From NCBI GenBank assembly GCA_037893225.1, contig JAZGUH010000363.1, positions 1,984,001 through 2,048,000 on the forward strand: a DNA stretch of 64,000 nucleotides, read 5' to 3'. The position numbers and the translations under genes are program-made. The notes under the pieces are model-generated. The model saw only the letters and a program-made list of their open reading frames with translations, had not been told where the DNA came from and did not search any database. Position 1 is the first letter of the stretch; the number at the start of each line of letters is the position of its first letter. Of the stretch, positions 1-12,295 are shown piece by piece. The stretch comes from Hippasteria phrygiana (lineage: Eukaryota > Echinodermata > Asteroidea > Valvatida > Goniasteridae).

Positions 1-1830
1 TCTTTCTTCTGTAAGTGCAAACGAAGAAAGAATGGTCCATGGTCATTCTTTTGTACATACAAAATTTATTATTACATGCTTGTAGTGTTATGAAGTGTTC
101 TTGGACTTTGTTAACAGATTTTCAGTTCGGCCTAGCTTATAGGTCATTAATTGCATTGAGCTGTGCATGGTGCTCCGAGTCAAATGGTGCTTGGAGCTGT
201 TGGGCCTTTGTGGGTGCCCTAAACATTGCCTAATAGCTATGGTCTCCGAGTCAAATGGTGCTTGGATGAGCTATTAGTGCTTGGATGAGAAACATTGCCT
301 AATAGCTATGGTCTCCGAGTCAAATGGTGCTTGGATGAGCTATTAGTGCTTGAACATGGTGCTATTGGGCCTTTGTGGGTGCTCAAACAATGCATATGAT
401 AATAATAAGGTGCTGCATGCATGATGAGTCGGCTGCCCAGATTTCGGTACCCGACATATATGATTAATAAACTTAAACCTTCTGGCTGAGGCGTGCACAC
501 ACAAAACCTTTTGTGTTTGGTTGTGGTTTACTTTTGTCTGCTTATAATTGCAACTTTGTTGGGGACGTCACTGCAACCTAATTGGCACGTCACTGCAACT
601 TTGTTGGAACATAATAGCAACTTTATGGGACGCAATTGCAATTTTATTGGGCACGTCACTGCAACTTAATTGGCACGACACTGCAACTCATTTATGGCAC
701 ACTATTGCAACTCTGTGGACACGTTAATTTCTGCAAACGATAACAAATCAAATACATGTACATGTAAACGGAATTAATGTCATTCTAATTTTATTACAAA
801 GAATGTTGGAAATGATACAAACAAGTCAACTTTTCTTAAAAATGACAGCACGCAAGATGTCATGATTTCTCAGGATGCTTGAGACTATTAATAATTCACT
901 TACAATCAAGAAACATTTTTCACAATAATTTGGGAGTTTTAATGTTGATATTTGCAAATGTATATTGCATTCAAGAAAATAAGTAAGTTCGTAATATGAC
1001 CTGACCAAACTTGAAGGTCTAAAGTCCAGGTAATACCCCAGGCCGCAAGAGCAAAAACAAACGAATTAGATATCGGAAATATTCGCTTCAATATTTACCG
1101 GAGTTATTTTCTCCCTTTTCGTAGCGCATGCGGGAATAATTTCCGTGACATTAACAATTTGCGTTCACTTTGGCTTTCTTGCAATAATATGAACTTGTCT
1201 TTAACTGAACGAATAATAGTGTGATGGAGTGTGTATAGCGTTGACAAAATATGTTATGGGTCTGGCCAAAGGCAATTGCGACGGGCCCCTTACCGGTTTT
1301 CAACATCTATGAAAGTCCCCCATCACACCATTATCCTCATAATAAATACCTTTTTGATAACAAGATAAAAAGTCGACAAGTTAAAAAAAAGTTAAACCAT
1401 TTCGTTCTTTCAAATCAAATTAATTTAAGTAACATACACAATAGTACAAATTTACATTGAAGCAAAAATATACAATAGTCAGTTTGAACGTCGACAGGCT
1501 AAGGAGGTGAGTTTTAAATCTATAAAAAAAAATTAAAAAAAATAACAAATGACAACGTAAATGAAGTACATGTACACATTATTTTTTAAGCCGTCCTCTG
1601 CCACTGGCATTCTATATAAAACGTTTTTACATGATCGTTTTATCTTGCTGCAGGGTTTATGAAACTTGTAGGGCCTACATGTAGGCCTAATAGAAGTACA
1701 GATTTTCTTTTTGTGAAGGTATATCGGTTTTCAGTAAATTGCGGAAATTAAAGTTAAAACAGACGCATTTTAAAATGGGATACCACAAAATGGCGTCTCG
1801 TAACTTTCATACATTTCAAAGGAGTGTATC
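1..1830. repeat. Intergenic DNA with two short tandem repeats
   Basis: No coding region is supported here. A unit of about 68 bp containing CTCCGAGTCAAATGGTGCTT is tandemly duplicated near 223-355, with a further partial copy near 175-200. Between about 548 and 722 there is a degenerate array of roughly 20-25 bp units around CACGTCACTGCAACTT. The stretch near 820-1010 shares the words for 'gacagcac...atgatttc.caggatgcttgaga' with 27,040-27,090, so it belongs to a dispersed repeat family. Nothing else is recognised. Confidence 0.5.
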
Positions 1831-2077
1831 TCTCTTAATGTAAAAGAGTGAAAAAATCACTCTCCTTCTCAAACCACTCCAAAATGAGTGAATCTTTTAT
1901 TAAAACCACTCGAAAAGAGTGAAATTTCAACTATTTCGTGGAGCCATATAAGGGACTACTCTTTCTCGAAAAAGTGGAAATTTCACTCTCTTGGAGTGGT
2001 TTTCACTCTTTTGGAGTGGTTTGAGAAGGGATTCACTCTTTTGGAGAGTGAGTTTTGCACTCTTTTACATTAAGAGA
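1831..2077. mobile_element. MITE with 20-bp perfect terminal inverted repeats
   Basis: TCTCTTAATGTAAAAGAGTG at 1831-1850 is the exact reverse complement of 2058-2077. The 247-bp interior is built from many copies of CACTC/GAGTG words in both orientations, so the single strand could fold along its whole length. It has no coding capacity. No clear target-site duplication was identified, so the superfamily is left open. Confidence 0.75.
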
Positions 2078-4200
2078 TTATTCAATGTGTTTTAAGAGTT
2101 AGGCTCTTTTCACAGACCGTTTAATAAGAAATTCCAAAACATCCAGAGAAGTGCAGGTTCATTCATCGGCAAGGTTATAAACATGGCACGTCCCTCATTA
2201 TGACGCGATTCTGACAAACAAATAACAGGAAAAAAATGTATCAGATTATTATGCCTGACGGATAGTGCACTACTTCTCTAAACTATTCCAAAACCAAGCC
2301 CTTTTCAGAGGCTGACAAAAGCCAAAAATCGGTAAAAGGTTTTTTGTCGATAAAACAAAACATACCGGTACCAATTGAAAATTGTTAGGGGAAAATAAAA
2401 AAAATTGAGAGCATGGTCAAGCATCATTATTCAAAACACGACTGGGAAAAGAACACTTAATCACTTCACTTATTCCAAAAACCGTGTGCCTTTTGCACTT
2501 TTTAAAAGTTATTTTTATCCTCTTAGCAGGAATACAGATGTGATCGAAAAGTCAACTCTATATATGTACTTACGGAGAAAAACAAGAGATGATTCAAAAG
2601 CATCCCGCAAACGCCGTATGAAGAAGACAAGCAGTTCACAGCCTGTCACCCATTGCACTCAGATAAAGCATAACTGCAGTGTGGGGACAAATTACAAAAC
2701 ATTATGAGTAATTTTAAGATTAATATACCAATAGAAAATGAAAACAACGGAACACGGTTTGTTGTTGTCCACATGGTCTTTTAGGAAACATTTTAAAAGC
2801 ACTTTACAAAAGGCTGTTACAAAAAAGTTAGGGCAGTTCTTCTTTCATCTCTTAGCAACGCTGACCTAGCCACGAACCTTACCCAACCACACACAGTTCT
2901 AATATTTAATGGGGTCACTACAGATCACACCAAACACTTGAGCTATAACCGGAACATCAAATTTCCGTGCACATGTACTTAGACATTCCAGCGAAGGACC
3001 GTTACACTGGAATGATTTGGTGTCTGAACTTTTGGCCAGGCCCTGTGACTCAATGGTACGCACGTAGCCATGACAACGACCTCGCTAATGTACAAACCAT
3101 ATGGTGCAGGCTTTATTTGGGGGGAAATATCTTAACGGTTAACTGTATTATTTTGCAGTTAAATTTGCAGTGGGCCTACTTTCCTTTGAAAATAGAAATC
3201 AAATTACAAGATACCGGCACGTACCCCAGCTAACTCTTTCAATGTTTTTCATGTTGTTAAAGCTGGTGTGGTTTGACCATTGCTTAATTGGAATCAAAAT
3301 GGTACTGGTAGGCTACACTACAAAGGTATAATTCTCGGTTTTTAAACACTGTCAGACATTTTCCATTTGCTAATAAATCATATAAGATTTTTCCTTGCAC
3401 AGCTTTGTAAAACTAGCCAACACTTTTTTTTTTAAACCCTAGCAGTCCCAAATTCTCAAATTTTAATAGGATTGTACATGCACCTTAGGGGTTAATTAGC
3501 TATATGTCATTAATGCCTGCGAATCTGCCAGCATACAATGTATATCCGTATCATACTCAGTTTCCTTTGGGCATGTTGGGAAAATACGACTTTTTCAACT
3601 AAACAAGACTTAGAACGTATAGGGCCTATGAACCTAATTTGTATTTTTTCCTCTATAAATGCTCAAAACTGGTAACAAACTAGCCTATTACCCACCTTGA
3701 TTTGTACTCTTCACAAATCTGAATCGACGTACGGAACATTTTCAGTATCAACTAAAAACAAAGACTGTGTCCTTTCGTAAATTACGTTCGGAAAACTAGT
3801 TGCCAGTATACGTATACGTAAGAATACTGAAAAATCGTATCCCCGAAATTACACGAGAGAATGTCACTGATAATTTTAAGATTTATAGAAAATATACAAT
3901 TCCTACCTTCTGAAGAAATGCTGCTCTGAAAAGCTATACTATTAGTACGTGTGGAGCCTGACTCAGCCGGGCATCAACTGGAGGGCGACCGTTAATATAG
4001 TGGCTGCTTGCTCCCGCTCGCTCGGCAACTGAGCACTGCGATTCAAATGATGCGGAATTCGGTGCCGCGCATGCGCCGTGGTATTAGTTTTCTCTGAGAA
4101 CGGGCAAATTTATGTAAGTTGTACGCTCCATACAGTGCCGGAACACGATGCACGGATGCAGGTACAAGGATTGGCGGAAAAGATATGTCTAAGAATCGCA
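2078..4200. other. Intergenic DNA, no gene seen
   Basis: AT-rich sequence with short open frames only. None has recognisable motifs, splice context or composition that separates it from background. I see nothing further to annotate. Confidence 0.4.
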
Positions 4201-4990
4201 ACATAACAGCAACTTTTTGAAAATACCATAGCACACTTTCACAACGTGATTTGCGAGTGAACAACAACGTTAAGATAAAACCTTCATACAACGTCATCAC
4301 TACGTTGTGAAAACACCGAAATACAATGTTACCACAACGTCATTATATCAACATCAGAGCAATGTTGTGAAAATACTAACGCCGTAACAACGTGATTATT
4401 ACAACTTAATGGCAACATTTATTAAATAACCTACACACGACTTAAGTACAACGTTGGTTATTACAACCACACCGCAACGTAGTGAAAATATTTAACTACA
4501 ACGTCATGGCAACGTGAAATTAACAGCATAAACACAACGTTATGAAAACACCGAGATACAACGTTACTGCAACGTCATGATTACAGCATTGTAGCAACTT
4601 TGTGAAAATACTTAACTGTAACATTATTACAACGTTATTATCACAACTTAATAACAACGTTTAGGAAACAACCTCCATACAACTTTATCACAACGTCATA
4701 ATTACAACCACAGAGTAACGTCGTGAATATACTTAACTACAACGTCAAGACAACGTAATATTGACAATTTAATGACAACGTTATGAAAAACCTTTATACA
4801 ACGTTAATGCAACGTGATATGATAACTTTTATACGACGTTGTCAAAATAACCAATATACAACATTTGTACAACCAATAAATGAACGGTCTAATGTTGTAG
4901 CAAAGTTGCTTTAACGTCCTCGTGAACGTTACCAAATGACAACCTTTTCACAACTTTGCAAAACGTTGTAGCAACGTTATGTGTTAGCTG
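4200..4990. repeat. Degenerate ACAACGT-rich repeat block
   Basis: The words CAACGT, ACAACGT and AACGTNAT recur dozens of times at irregular spacing of roughly 20-40 bp, alternating with AAAATA(C/A)(C/T)-type spacers. The block ends at TGTTAGCTGGGGAGCC, immediately before the gag-like open frame at 5015. It looks like an old, diverged tandem array or the terminal or subterminal part of a mobile element. The family is not recognised. Confidence 0.6.
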
Positions 4991-5014
4991 GGGAGCCATT
5001 CCCCAGGTGGACTT

Positions 5015-6553
5015 GTGTCTTCTGCGAGCGCCACCAGCCATGCCACTTCGACTAAGCAACATAGACATAAGCGGAGCTTGTCGTTTTCATCAGAAGACTC
5101 TCAGCGAAAGAAAACGCCCAGCTCCCGTCGAAAGGAAGAATGTTCGGGCGTGACTCCTGCTGACCTCATGCTGGCCTTCCAGAATATTAGCCACGCATTG
5201 TCGGCCTTGGTGCAGCGACTGAGCGGCCTCGCGGCGGATCTGCGACCCGTGGCCCCCGTGGCTACCTTCCCCAATCCGCAATCCGAACTTAATAGCGGAA
5301 CGAACAGATCGGGATGTGACCGCGCCCGGCCCGCGACGCCGTCGCCTGGTTTGGGGGACGACACAAGGGCCCCTGTTACCCCTGGACATATGTGGCGCCC
5401 ACTGGGGTCACCCTCCAAGCTGTCCATACACCCATCAGTGACATTCGGATATTCTGATGAGGAATTGGATTATGAAGGAGGTGATACACAGCCATCAGTG
5501 GTCCAATCACCGGGGCCTTCACACAGTGTTCCTTCGGACCAGGAAGGGTCATGGGACACAGGCAGCCTCTCTTCCTTTGAGACTCGGCTTCGCTTAGTCC
5601 AGCGCGATATGGTCAGGGTACTTAAGCTCCCCACCACTGTGCAAGCTGAGGAAGATATGGCACATCGGTCTTTCAAGCACCGTACAGCCCTGTCAGGGGT
5701 GAAATCATCCACCTTTCCGGAACTTCCATTCGATCGCCTTTGCGTAGATTGCATGGAAACCCTCGCTAAGGCGAAAACATGGAGACCTCACCAACAGCGA
5801 GCACTGTCATATTTTCAATTTCCGAAGGTGGATTTTGACCGTTTCCTCCAGGTCCCTCGACTTCCGGATACAGCGAAGGACAAGTTAGCAGCTGACGGGG
5901 GGAAAGCGACACCCAAGTCAGGCTTCATTGACAAACAAAAAGCTAAGACTGATGACGTACTCGCGAAACTGGATCAGGCTGCAAGGTTCGGAATTCGGAC
6001 AAACGCATTTCTGCTACTGCTTTCCGAATACCTGGTCTGTGCATGCGAGGAACAATCACCGGTCCCTGCCGACTTAATGGCGGTAGCTTTTAAGTGCCTT
6101 GACGAGGGGCTACGCACCACTTTTGACCAGTTCACAAGAATTTCCTTGCTGGCGACCTCATCGCGCCGGGCAAACGCCTTGGACGCTATGTATATTCCCT
6201 ATGAGGGAGTCAAGAGGAAACTGCAGGATCTCCCCCTGCTGGGGGATGATCTATTTAACAGTCAATTCCAAGAAGTCATGGAGACCGAAGCACAGCGAAT
6301 TGACACCACCAAAAAGCTCAGCCTGCACAAGGGTGCCGTCACCTCGAGAGGCCGTGCAGCACCCAAGCAAACCACGGGAGCGGGACCTTCTTTTCGACCC
6401 AGGGCTCGCAAGCCATTCAAGCCTTTTCAGGTCCCTAGCACGGCTGTTCAAAAGCGAATTAATTGCGCCCTCTTTCGTTCGAAACCGCTGAAATATGACG
6501 TCATCGACATTCTTTGGGGTTGGGCGAATGCGTTTTATATCATGAATATTTAG
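5015..6553 (+). pseudogene. DIRS-type retroelement gag-like ORF, truncated
   Basis: A 512-codon open frame encodes a gag-like protein of the kind found in DIRS-class (tyrosine-recombinase) retroelements of marine animals. It begins with a basic and Ser-rich stretch (HRHKRSLSFSS, residues about 17-27). A predicted helical centre follows, carrying the segments DRLCVDCMETLAKAKTW, RALSYFQFPKVD and FLLLLSEYLVCACEEQ. The frame has no ATG: the first usable codon is GTG at 5015 and the frame is open further upstream, so the true N-terminus is missing or altered. The last 35-40 codons, after about 6430, lose family character and seem to read into unrelated genomic DNA. Base composition is GC-rich against AT-rich flanks, as expected of an inserted element. 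RT, RNase H and recombinase do not follow it. They occur in a separate copy at 15 kb. The link to DIRS rests on composition and context more than on a diagnostic motif. Confidence 0.6.
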
Positions 6554-7116
6554 ACAGATAACCATCGGGAGATATGATTGGTTGAAGAATGGGTTCATGT
6601 TGAAATGATTTCCTTTTGTTAAGTTTGTTATTTGATGCATATTTCCATATACAAACATTTACTCATGAATATTGAATTACCGAAAAGAGCGAGGGGCAAA
6701 GTTCGTGTTCAACCGTGCTGATTCACGGCTGTGCGTGGACACGTGACAAATTTGTGACATTAAACTGTGGGTTTTCTCCGAGGAAAAGCGCTCATCAACT
6801 TCGTTTTTGAGAAACGTGTTGTACATTTATTCGGTTCCGAAGGTAAGGTCAGCGGTAGTTTTGCTGATATTTTGATGCAAAAAGTGGGCTATTTCCGGTT
6901 TGTGCGGCATGCATATGTGCACGCACACATGTGTATGTACAGTACATATAATTATAAATGTAATGTTATCATGTAAGCCTAGACCTGCAAACGTTTGCGG
7001 GTCTATGTAAGCCTAATGTATGTGTGGGTGTATAATGTAGGCCTATACTTGTGTACATCACATTACACGCACACATCATTTACATGTACACAATGTAGGC
7101 CTATATGTGTTGGGTT
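6554..7116. other. Intergenic DNA, no gene seen
   Basis: AT-rich spacer. It holds several TAGGCCTA and ACATGTACA words and TG/CA-rich patches around 6900-7100. No coding, RNA or transposon structure could be supported. Confidence 0.4.
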
Positions 7117-7260
7117 TGTCGAGCGCAATCTGGAGTTTTGCGCAAGTTTATGGTACTCCCTCCCGAGTTCATATCCCTATGAATGGATTTCATTCAAAGG
7201 GAAATTAGCCCAGGAGGGAGTACAATAAACTTTACGCGAAACTCTAGATTGCGCTCGACA
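7117..7260. mobile_element. Short hairpin MITE (144 bp)
   Basis: TGTCGAGCGCAATCTGGAG at the left end and its near-complement ending in GATTGCGCTCGACA at 7260 form terminal inverted repeats of about 34 bp with three mismatches. The inverted pairing continues inward through GTACTCCCTCC and GGAGGGAGTAC. Almost the whole element is therefore a foldback, and no protein is encoded. Confidence 0.75.
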
Positions 7261-7946
7261 GGTTCACTGTGCTTTATACGTGGGACGGTCATGAAAATAC
7301 CTGAATTATTATATATTTTTTTTAAGCTGATCGATAAGTAGATTAGTTAAGGGGCTCATCGCTGTGCTCACTGCTCAAGTTACACAGTTACACTCCAGTT
7401 ACACTAAGTTACAGACTAACGTTACCTGGTTACAGTCTCTATGAAATGGGCGAGGGTTCCTTTAGCAGAAAATCGTGCGTTAAGCAGCGCTATGAAACTG
7501 GGCCCTGACTGGAAAATCAAGTTTAAATATTATTATTTGCTTTTCAGCATGATAGTGGTCCGACGTGAAGCTTATTTCAGGCTTAGCCAAAATTATTCTT
7601 ATTCTCATTGTAAAGACATCAGCCCTAATGTCACCGAATACTAGACTTTTTTGAGTAAAGTATGCAGTACTTTTTCTATACTGGCCTTAAGAATTTAGAG
7701 TAGCATTTTGTAGTTCAGTGTACTGTACCCAAGTGATTAAGGCTAGGATATAAGGGTTAGACCTAGGCCGACTTCAGCCTCAGGTTCAGTAAGGGCCAAC
7801 TTGTGCTTTTTCTGAATGCTCTTGTTTTATACAAAGGAATAATTTTCTGTGGCTTAAATTTCAGTTTCCACACACCCTGGGGGTTAGGGTTAATCTTCCT
7901 TTTTATTCAGGTAAAACATTACTCATTAGGCCTACCTCGGCATGTA

Positions 7947-7987
<41 letters not shown>

Positions 7988-8154
7988 ATGTTGTCAAGAT
8001 GCACGTGTGTATTTCATGCATGTACGTTTACGAGTTGGGAAGGTAGATGGTAGGCCTACACTTCTCCCATGCCACAGCCCCCAACATACTGCACTTTCTT
8101 GATTAGGTCTTCTGAAAACAACATTGCTTATGATTTCCCAGGAATTCTGCAGTA
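7261..8154. other. Intergenic DNA with long poly-C tract
   Basis: Downstream flank of the minus-strand transposase-like locus. A homopolymer of about 34 C lies at 7950-7983 and may be length-variable or misassembled. The text CCCTGGGGGTTAGGGTTAAT near 7876 recurs in inverted form near 14,552, so a dispersed repeat edge is likely. No gene is recognised. Confidence 0.45.
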
Positions 8155-10194
8155 TCAGTCTTCCTTGGAGAAGAGGGTTCTCATACTCTTCTGGACCTCT
8201 GGAGTAGTGCTGAGATGGTGGCGTTTTACAGTCGTGATGAGCCGCTGAAGTGAATCTTTCATCCCACAAACCACTCTGCCGGTACGATTAAACTCTGTAT
8301 GTATTAGCTCACCCCCCTGTTCATTAAGTATGCCAGACCCAACACCAAATCGCTGTAGTTGGTCAATCGTATGATCCTCAAGGAGGTGTAGTTTAGGAGT
8401 GATTGATGTCGATGGCAGGTTGTCTCTGTAGTAGGCCATGAAATCCTTTATACATGTGTCTGGAGGGACAAAGTATTGAAAAAAGAATCATTTGAAATTT
8501 GTGAAGAATCCGAAAAGCCATTTTGACATCAGACATCAATGGATGCATCACAAATAGGTGCACATTGTATGGTTTTGCACACAGTACAATAATTTTGATA
8601 CATTATACAAAATAAATCACTTCATAGTGCTACCAATGACGTGTACAATGCACAGTTAGTTGTTGGAATCAATATCGAAAGCTGTGATTTTTCTACATAC
8701 CAGCCTTTTTTAGGTCTTCGTGCGTGACAGGTCTGCTATGATTAATTGCATGATGTACGTCCGCAAATTTCAGAAGCAGATCTTTGAAGATGATCCCAAG
8801 ATTTGCTGCCTGACGAATAAGCTCCCGATGTTGGATCACAGGGATGTATTCGTAGTCCAGCTCTTCAATGACTTTTCTCGGTGCTGCTGTGAGAGCTCCA
8901 ATGACATCTACCTGAAGAATATAATAAATTATTGTAAGTGACTGCTGCTTATACAATGTGATATTTGTAAACAGATGTTCAAATTTACAAAGGGCATACG
9001 TACCTGGCAACACTTGTGCACATGGTTCCCAACGAAAGCTTTGCCGTGGTAAGCTTGTCGTTCCACATGGTGCTCCTTCAGAGCATCATCCAATTCAAGC
9101 TTCCAACAACGGGACCTGTGCCAACTGGTAGATTGACTGGAATGTTTTTCTGCATTGAAATGATTCACTTTGTCAGTAAATATTTTGTTTGCAAAAAGAC
9201 TCAGAGTTTGCTATTCCTACTTAATATAGTGTAGGATAAAGAACTAAGTATAAAATAAAACATTCTCTGAGCAACTATTTTCAAAACTAGCTTTATTTCA
9301 TGCCTACATTTTCGTTCGATTTATAGAGTGAAACCTGAAGGAAACTCATAACAATTATAAAAAATAACATTCACCAATTCCTGAAGTTCTTGGCGGAGTG
9401 TAAATGCCTTGATAGCCATGTCCTTGAAAACTCCATTAGCAGTTTGAAGATCCTTTTGAAGGAAGTAAAGTGGTAGCTCCTCTTCTATTTGATCTAATTC
9501 TGCTTGTTTTGTTACCTTTTCTCCCTTGGTTCTATTTTGACGTATGTGTTCTTCTCTTACACGCTGGTCAAAGTTGTTTGATTGACCATCATTATCTTCA
9601 TTGTAGGTCACACACAGTGTGAACAATTTGACATCTATCTCATGGCACCGTACCTCTCCTCCAACATGTCGTAAAGCTTTTTAAAAATGCCAAGAGACAT
9701 GTGGAGAGTTGGCAGGACCACCTAAAATAAATAAGTAGCATAAAACAGTAGTGGAAATTAAGCATGTAGCTGTCAAATAAATAATTGAGGTCAGTTATTG
9801 ATATTATCAACATGCTACAGATTCGTGCGAGGTAAAGGGAAGGAACTATGATCAACTGGTACCGAGAGGAGGGGCTTGGCTATCACACTGTTTGAGATGT
9901 CTTTCGCCCTTGCTTTTTTGGAGCCATCTGCCAGGTAAGCATCACAGTCGGCTTGTAGAGAGTCCAGCGTTCGTTCTTGAAAACTCTCTCTCTGTCAGTG
10001 GCACTTTCATCTGCTCCCTTGAAGCTGTACAATACAGGCAACAATGTCGTGCTGCAAACATGTGAAATAGTGTAATTTTTGGGTCATTTGGTTGTTTTTG
10101 TTCTTTTGTTTTGTTGGCTGTTTCGAAAGTTTTTCGAAACAGCCCTTGTTTTCGTTAAGATTGTTTTTTTTTTTTTTTTTTTTTTTTTCTTTTT

Positions 10195-12295
10195 CAGACT
10201 TTTGCCCATAGCATTTGTACACGATTTCTTTCTGCCAGGCACTTTGGCTACTTTTATGCAGCCGATTGCCTTTAAACTTAACAGACACTTAGACCAACTG
10301 CTCAGAATGCATGCCGATCTTTTACGTCATGATGACGTCATCACGTGATTTTTTATGAATTTTTGAAATTTGAAAATCGTAACATTCTTTTTAATATATC
10401 TAGCGAACAAAACAAGATATTTTCAAAATTCTTTTTGTTATAGGTTTGGTATGTCTCAAAGATATGCCCTAAAAGGCAAAAATTGTGTGACGTCATGATG
10501 ACGTCATCAAAAATGTTTTTTTTTTTTTACGCATGTAAGGGTCAATCCGATTACAAAAATGTATATATTGAATTTTCCTGTACCTAATTCCAAAATTTCA
10601 TGATCGTGGCTCACTCAAGTAAGAAATAACAGCCATTTCAAAATTTAGACCAAATTCAATATAACACAAAGGAATTCTGGGAAGGGCAGATAACCATGGC
10701 TTTAATGTGCTTGCTGTTTATAAAAGGGGTTGATTTCTAGTCTTTTTTGAAGTCGCTGAATTTTTGAAGTTTTAAAACCGTAACATTCTTTTCACTATAT
10801 CTAGTGAGCAAAACAAGATATTTTCAAAATTCTTTTTGTTATAGCTTTGGTATGTCTCAAAGATATGCCCTAAAAGGCAAAAATTGTGTCACGTCATGAT
10901 GACGTCATCAACAATATTTTTTTTTTTTACGCATATAAGGGTCAATCTGATTACAAAAATGTATATATTTTTTTTTCCTGTACCTAATTCCAAAATTTCA
11001 TGATCGTGGCTCACTCAAGTAAGAAATAGGAGCCATTTCAAAATTTAGACTAAATTCAATATAACACAAAGGAATTCTGGGAAGGGCTGATAACCATGGC
11101 TTAAATGTGCATGCTGTTTATAAAAAGGGGTTGATTTCTAGTCTTTTTTCAAGTCGCTGAATTTTTGAAGTATTAAAACCGTAACATTCTTTTCACTATA
11201 TCTAGCGAGCAAAACAAGATATTTTCAAAATTCTTTTAGTTATAGCTTTGGTATGTCTCAAAGATATGCCCTAAAAGGCAAAAATTGTGTGACGTCATGA
11301 TGACGTCTTCAAAAATGTTTGTTTTTTTAACGCATGTAAGGGTCAATCCGATTACAAAAATGTATATATTGAATTTTCCTGTACCTAATTCCAAAATTTC
11401 ATGATCGTGGCTCACTCAAGAAATAGGAGCCATTTCAAAATTTAGACCAAATTCAATATAACACAAAGGAATTCTGGGAAGGGCAGATAACCATGGCTTA
11501 AATGTGCATGCTGTTTATAAAAAGGGTTGATTTGTAGTCTTTTTTCAAGTCGCTAAATTATAAAAAAATTTCAATCATAACATTCTTTTCAATATATCTT
11601 TCAAAATGCTTTTTGTTATAGCTTTGGTATGTCTCAAAGATATGCCCTAAAAAGCGAAAATTGTGTGACGTCATGATGACGTCATAACAAAAATCTTTTT
11701 TTCAAGTCGCTAGAATATTGCCCATAGCATTTGTAAACGTTTTCTTTCTTACCGGCCACTTTGGCTACTTTTAAACTTGGCAGACACTTACCCCAACTGC
11801 TCACAATGTGTGCCGAACGTTTACGTCATGATGACGTCATCACATGTCCGTGACGTCATTTTAAAGGGGCAGTTTTTGAAGCCATATATAAACAAAAGTA
11901 CAAGTCCGATTAAGTTGAAAAGTAATATCTAGGTAGCCCAGTACATATAGGTTTATAGATGAAAATTGACTTGACATTATGATGACGTCATCACATGTCA
12001 CGTGACGTCATTTTAAAGGGGCAGTTTTTAAGGCCATATAAACAAAAGTATCAGTCTGATTAAGTTGAAAAGTAATATCTAGGTAGCCCAGTACATATAG
12101 GTTTATATATGATAAGTGACTTGACATTATGATGACGTCATCACATGTCACGTGACGTCATCTTAAAGGGGCTGTTTATGAAGCCATATATAAACAAAAT
12201 TATAAGTCCGATTAAGTTGAAAAGTAATATCTAGGTAGGTCAGCAAGTTTATAGATGAACATTTATGTGACGTTATGATGACGTCATCACATTTT
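10195..12295. repeat. Intronic repeat array with 14 CRE palindromes
   Basis: This lies wholly in the intron between exons 5 and 6 of the minus-strand transposase-like gene. Three long units of about 405 bp and one shorter one (starts near 10,350, 10,755, 11,160 and 11,560) share CCTGTACCTAATTCCAAAAT and GTATGTCTCAAAGATATGCC. A flanking segment (CCATAGCATTTGTA...CACTTTGGCTACTTTTA) occurs at 10,205 and again at 11,715. Three further units of about 145 bp follow at 11,830-12,290, with TTAAAGGGGC and AAGTTGAAAAGTAATATCTA. Each unit carries TGACGTCA, usually paired. I count 14 exact copies between 10,333 and 12,283. No protein is encoded. Confidence 0.8.

Noticed and set aside
7803..7988. Small ORF ending in poly-proline
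   Set aside because: The proline run is translation of a long poly-C homopolymer.
10195..12295. CRISPR-like array
   Set aside because: The repeats are hundreds of base pairs long, diverged and not separated by unique spacers, in a eukaryotic intron.
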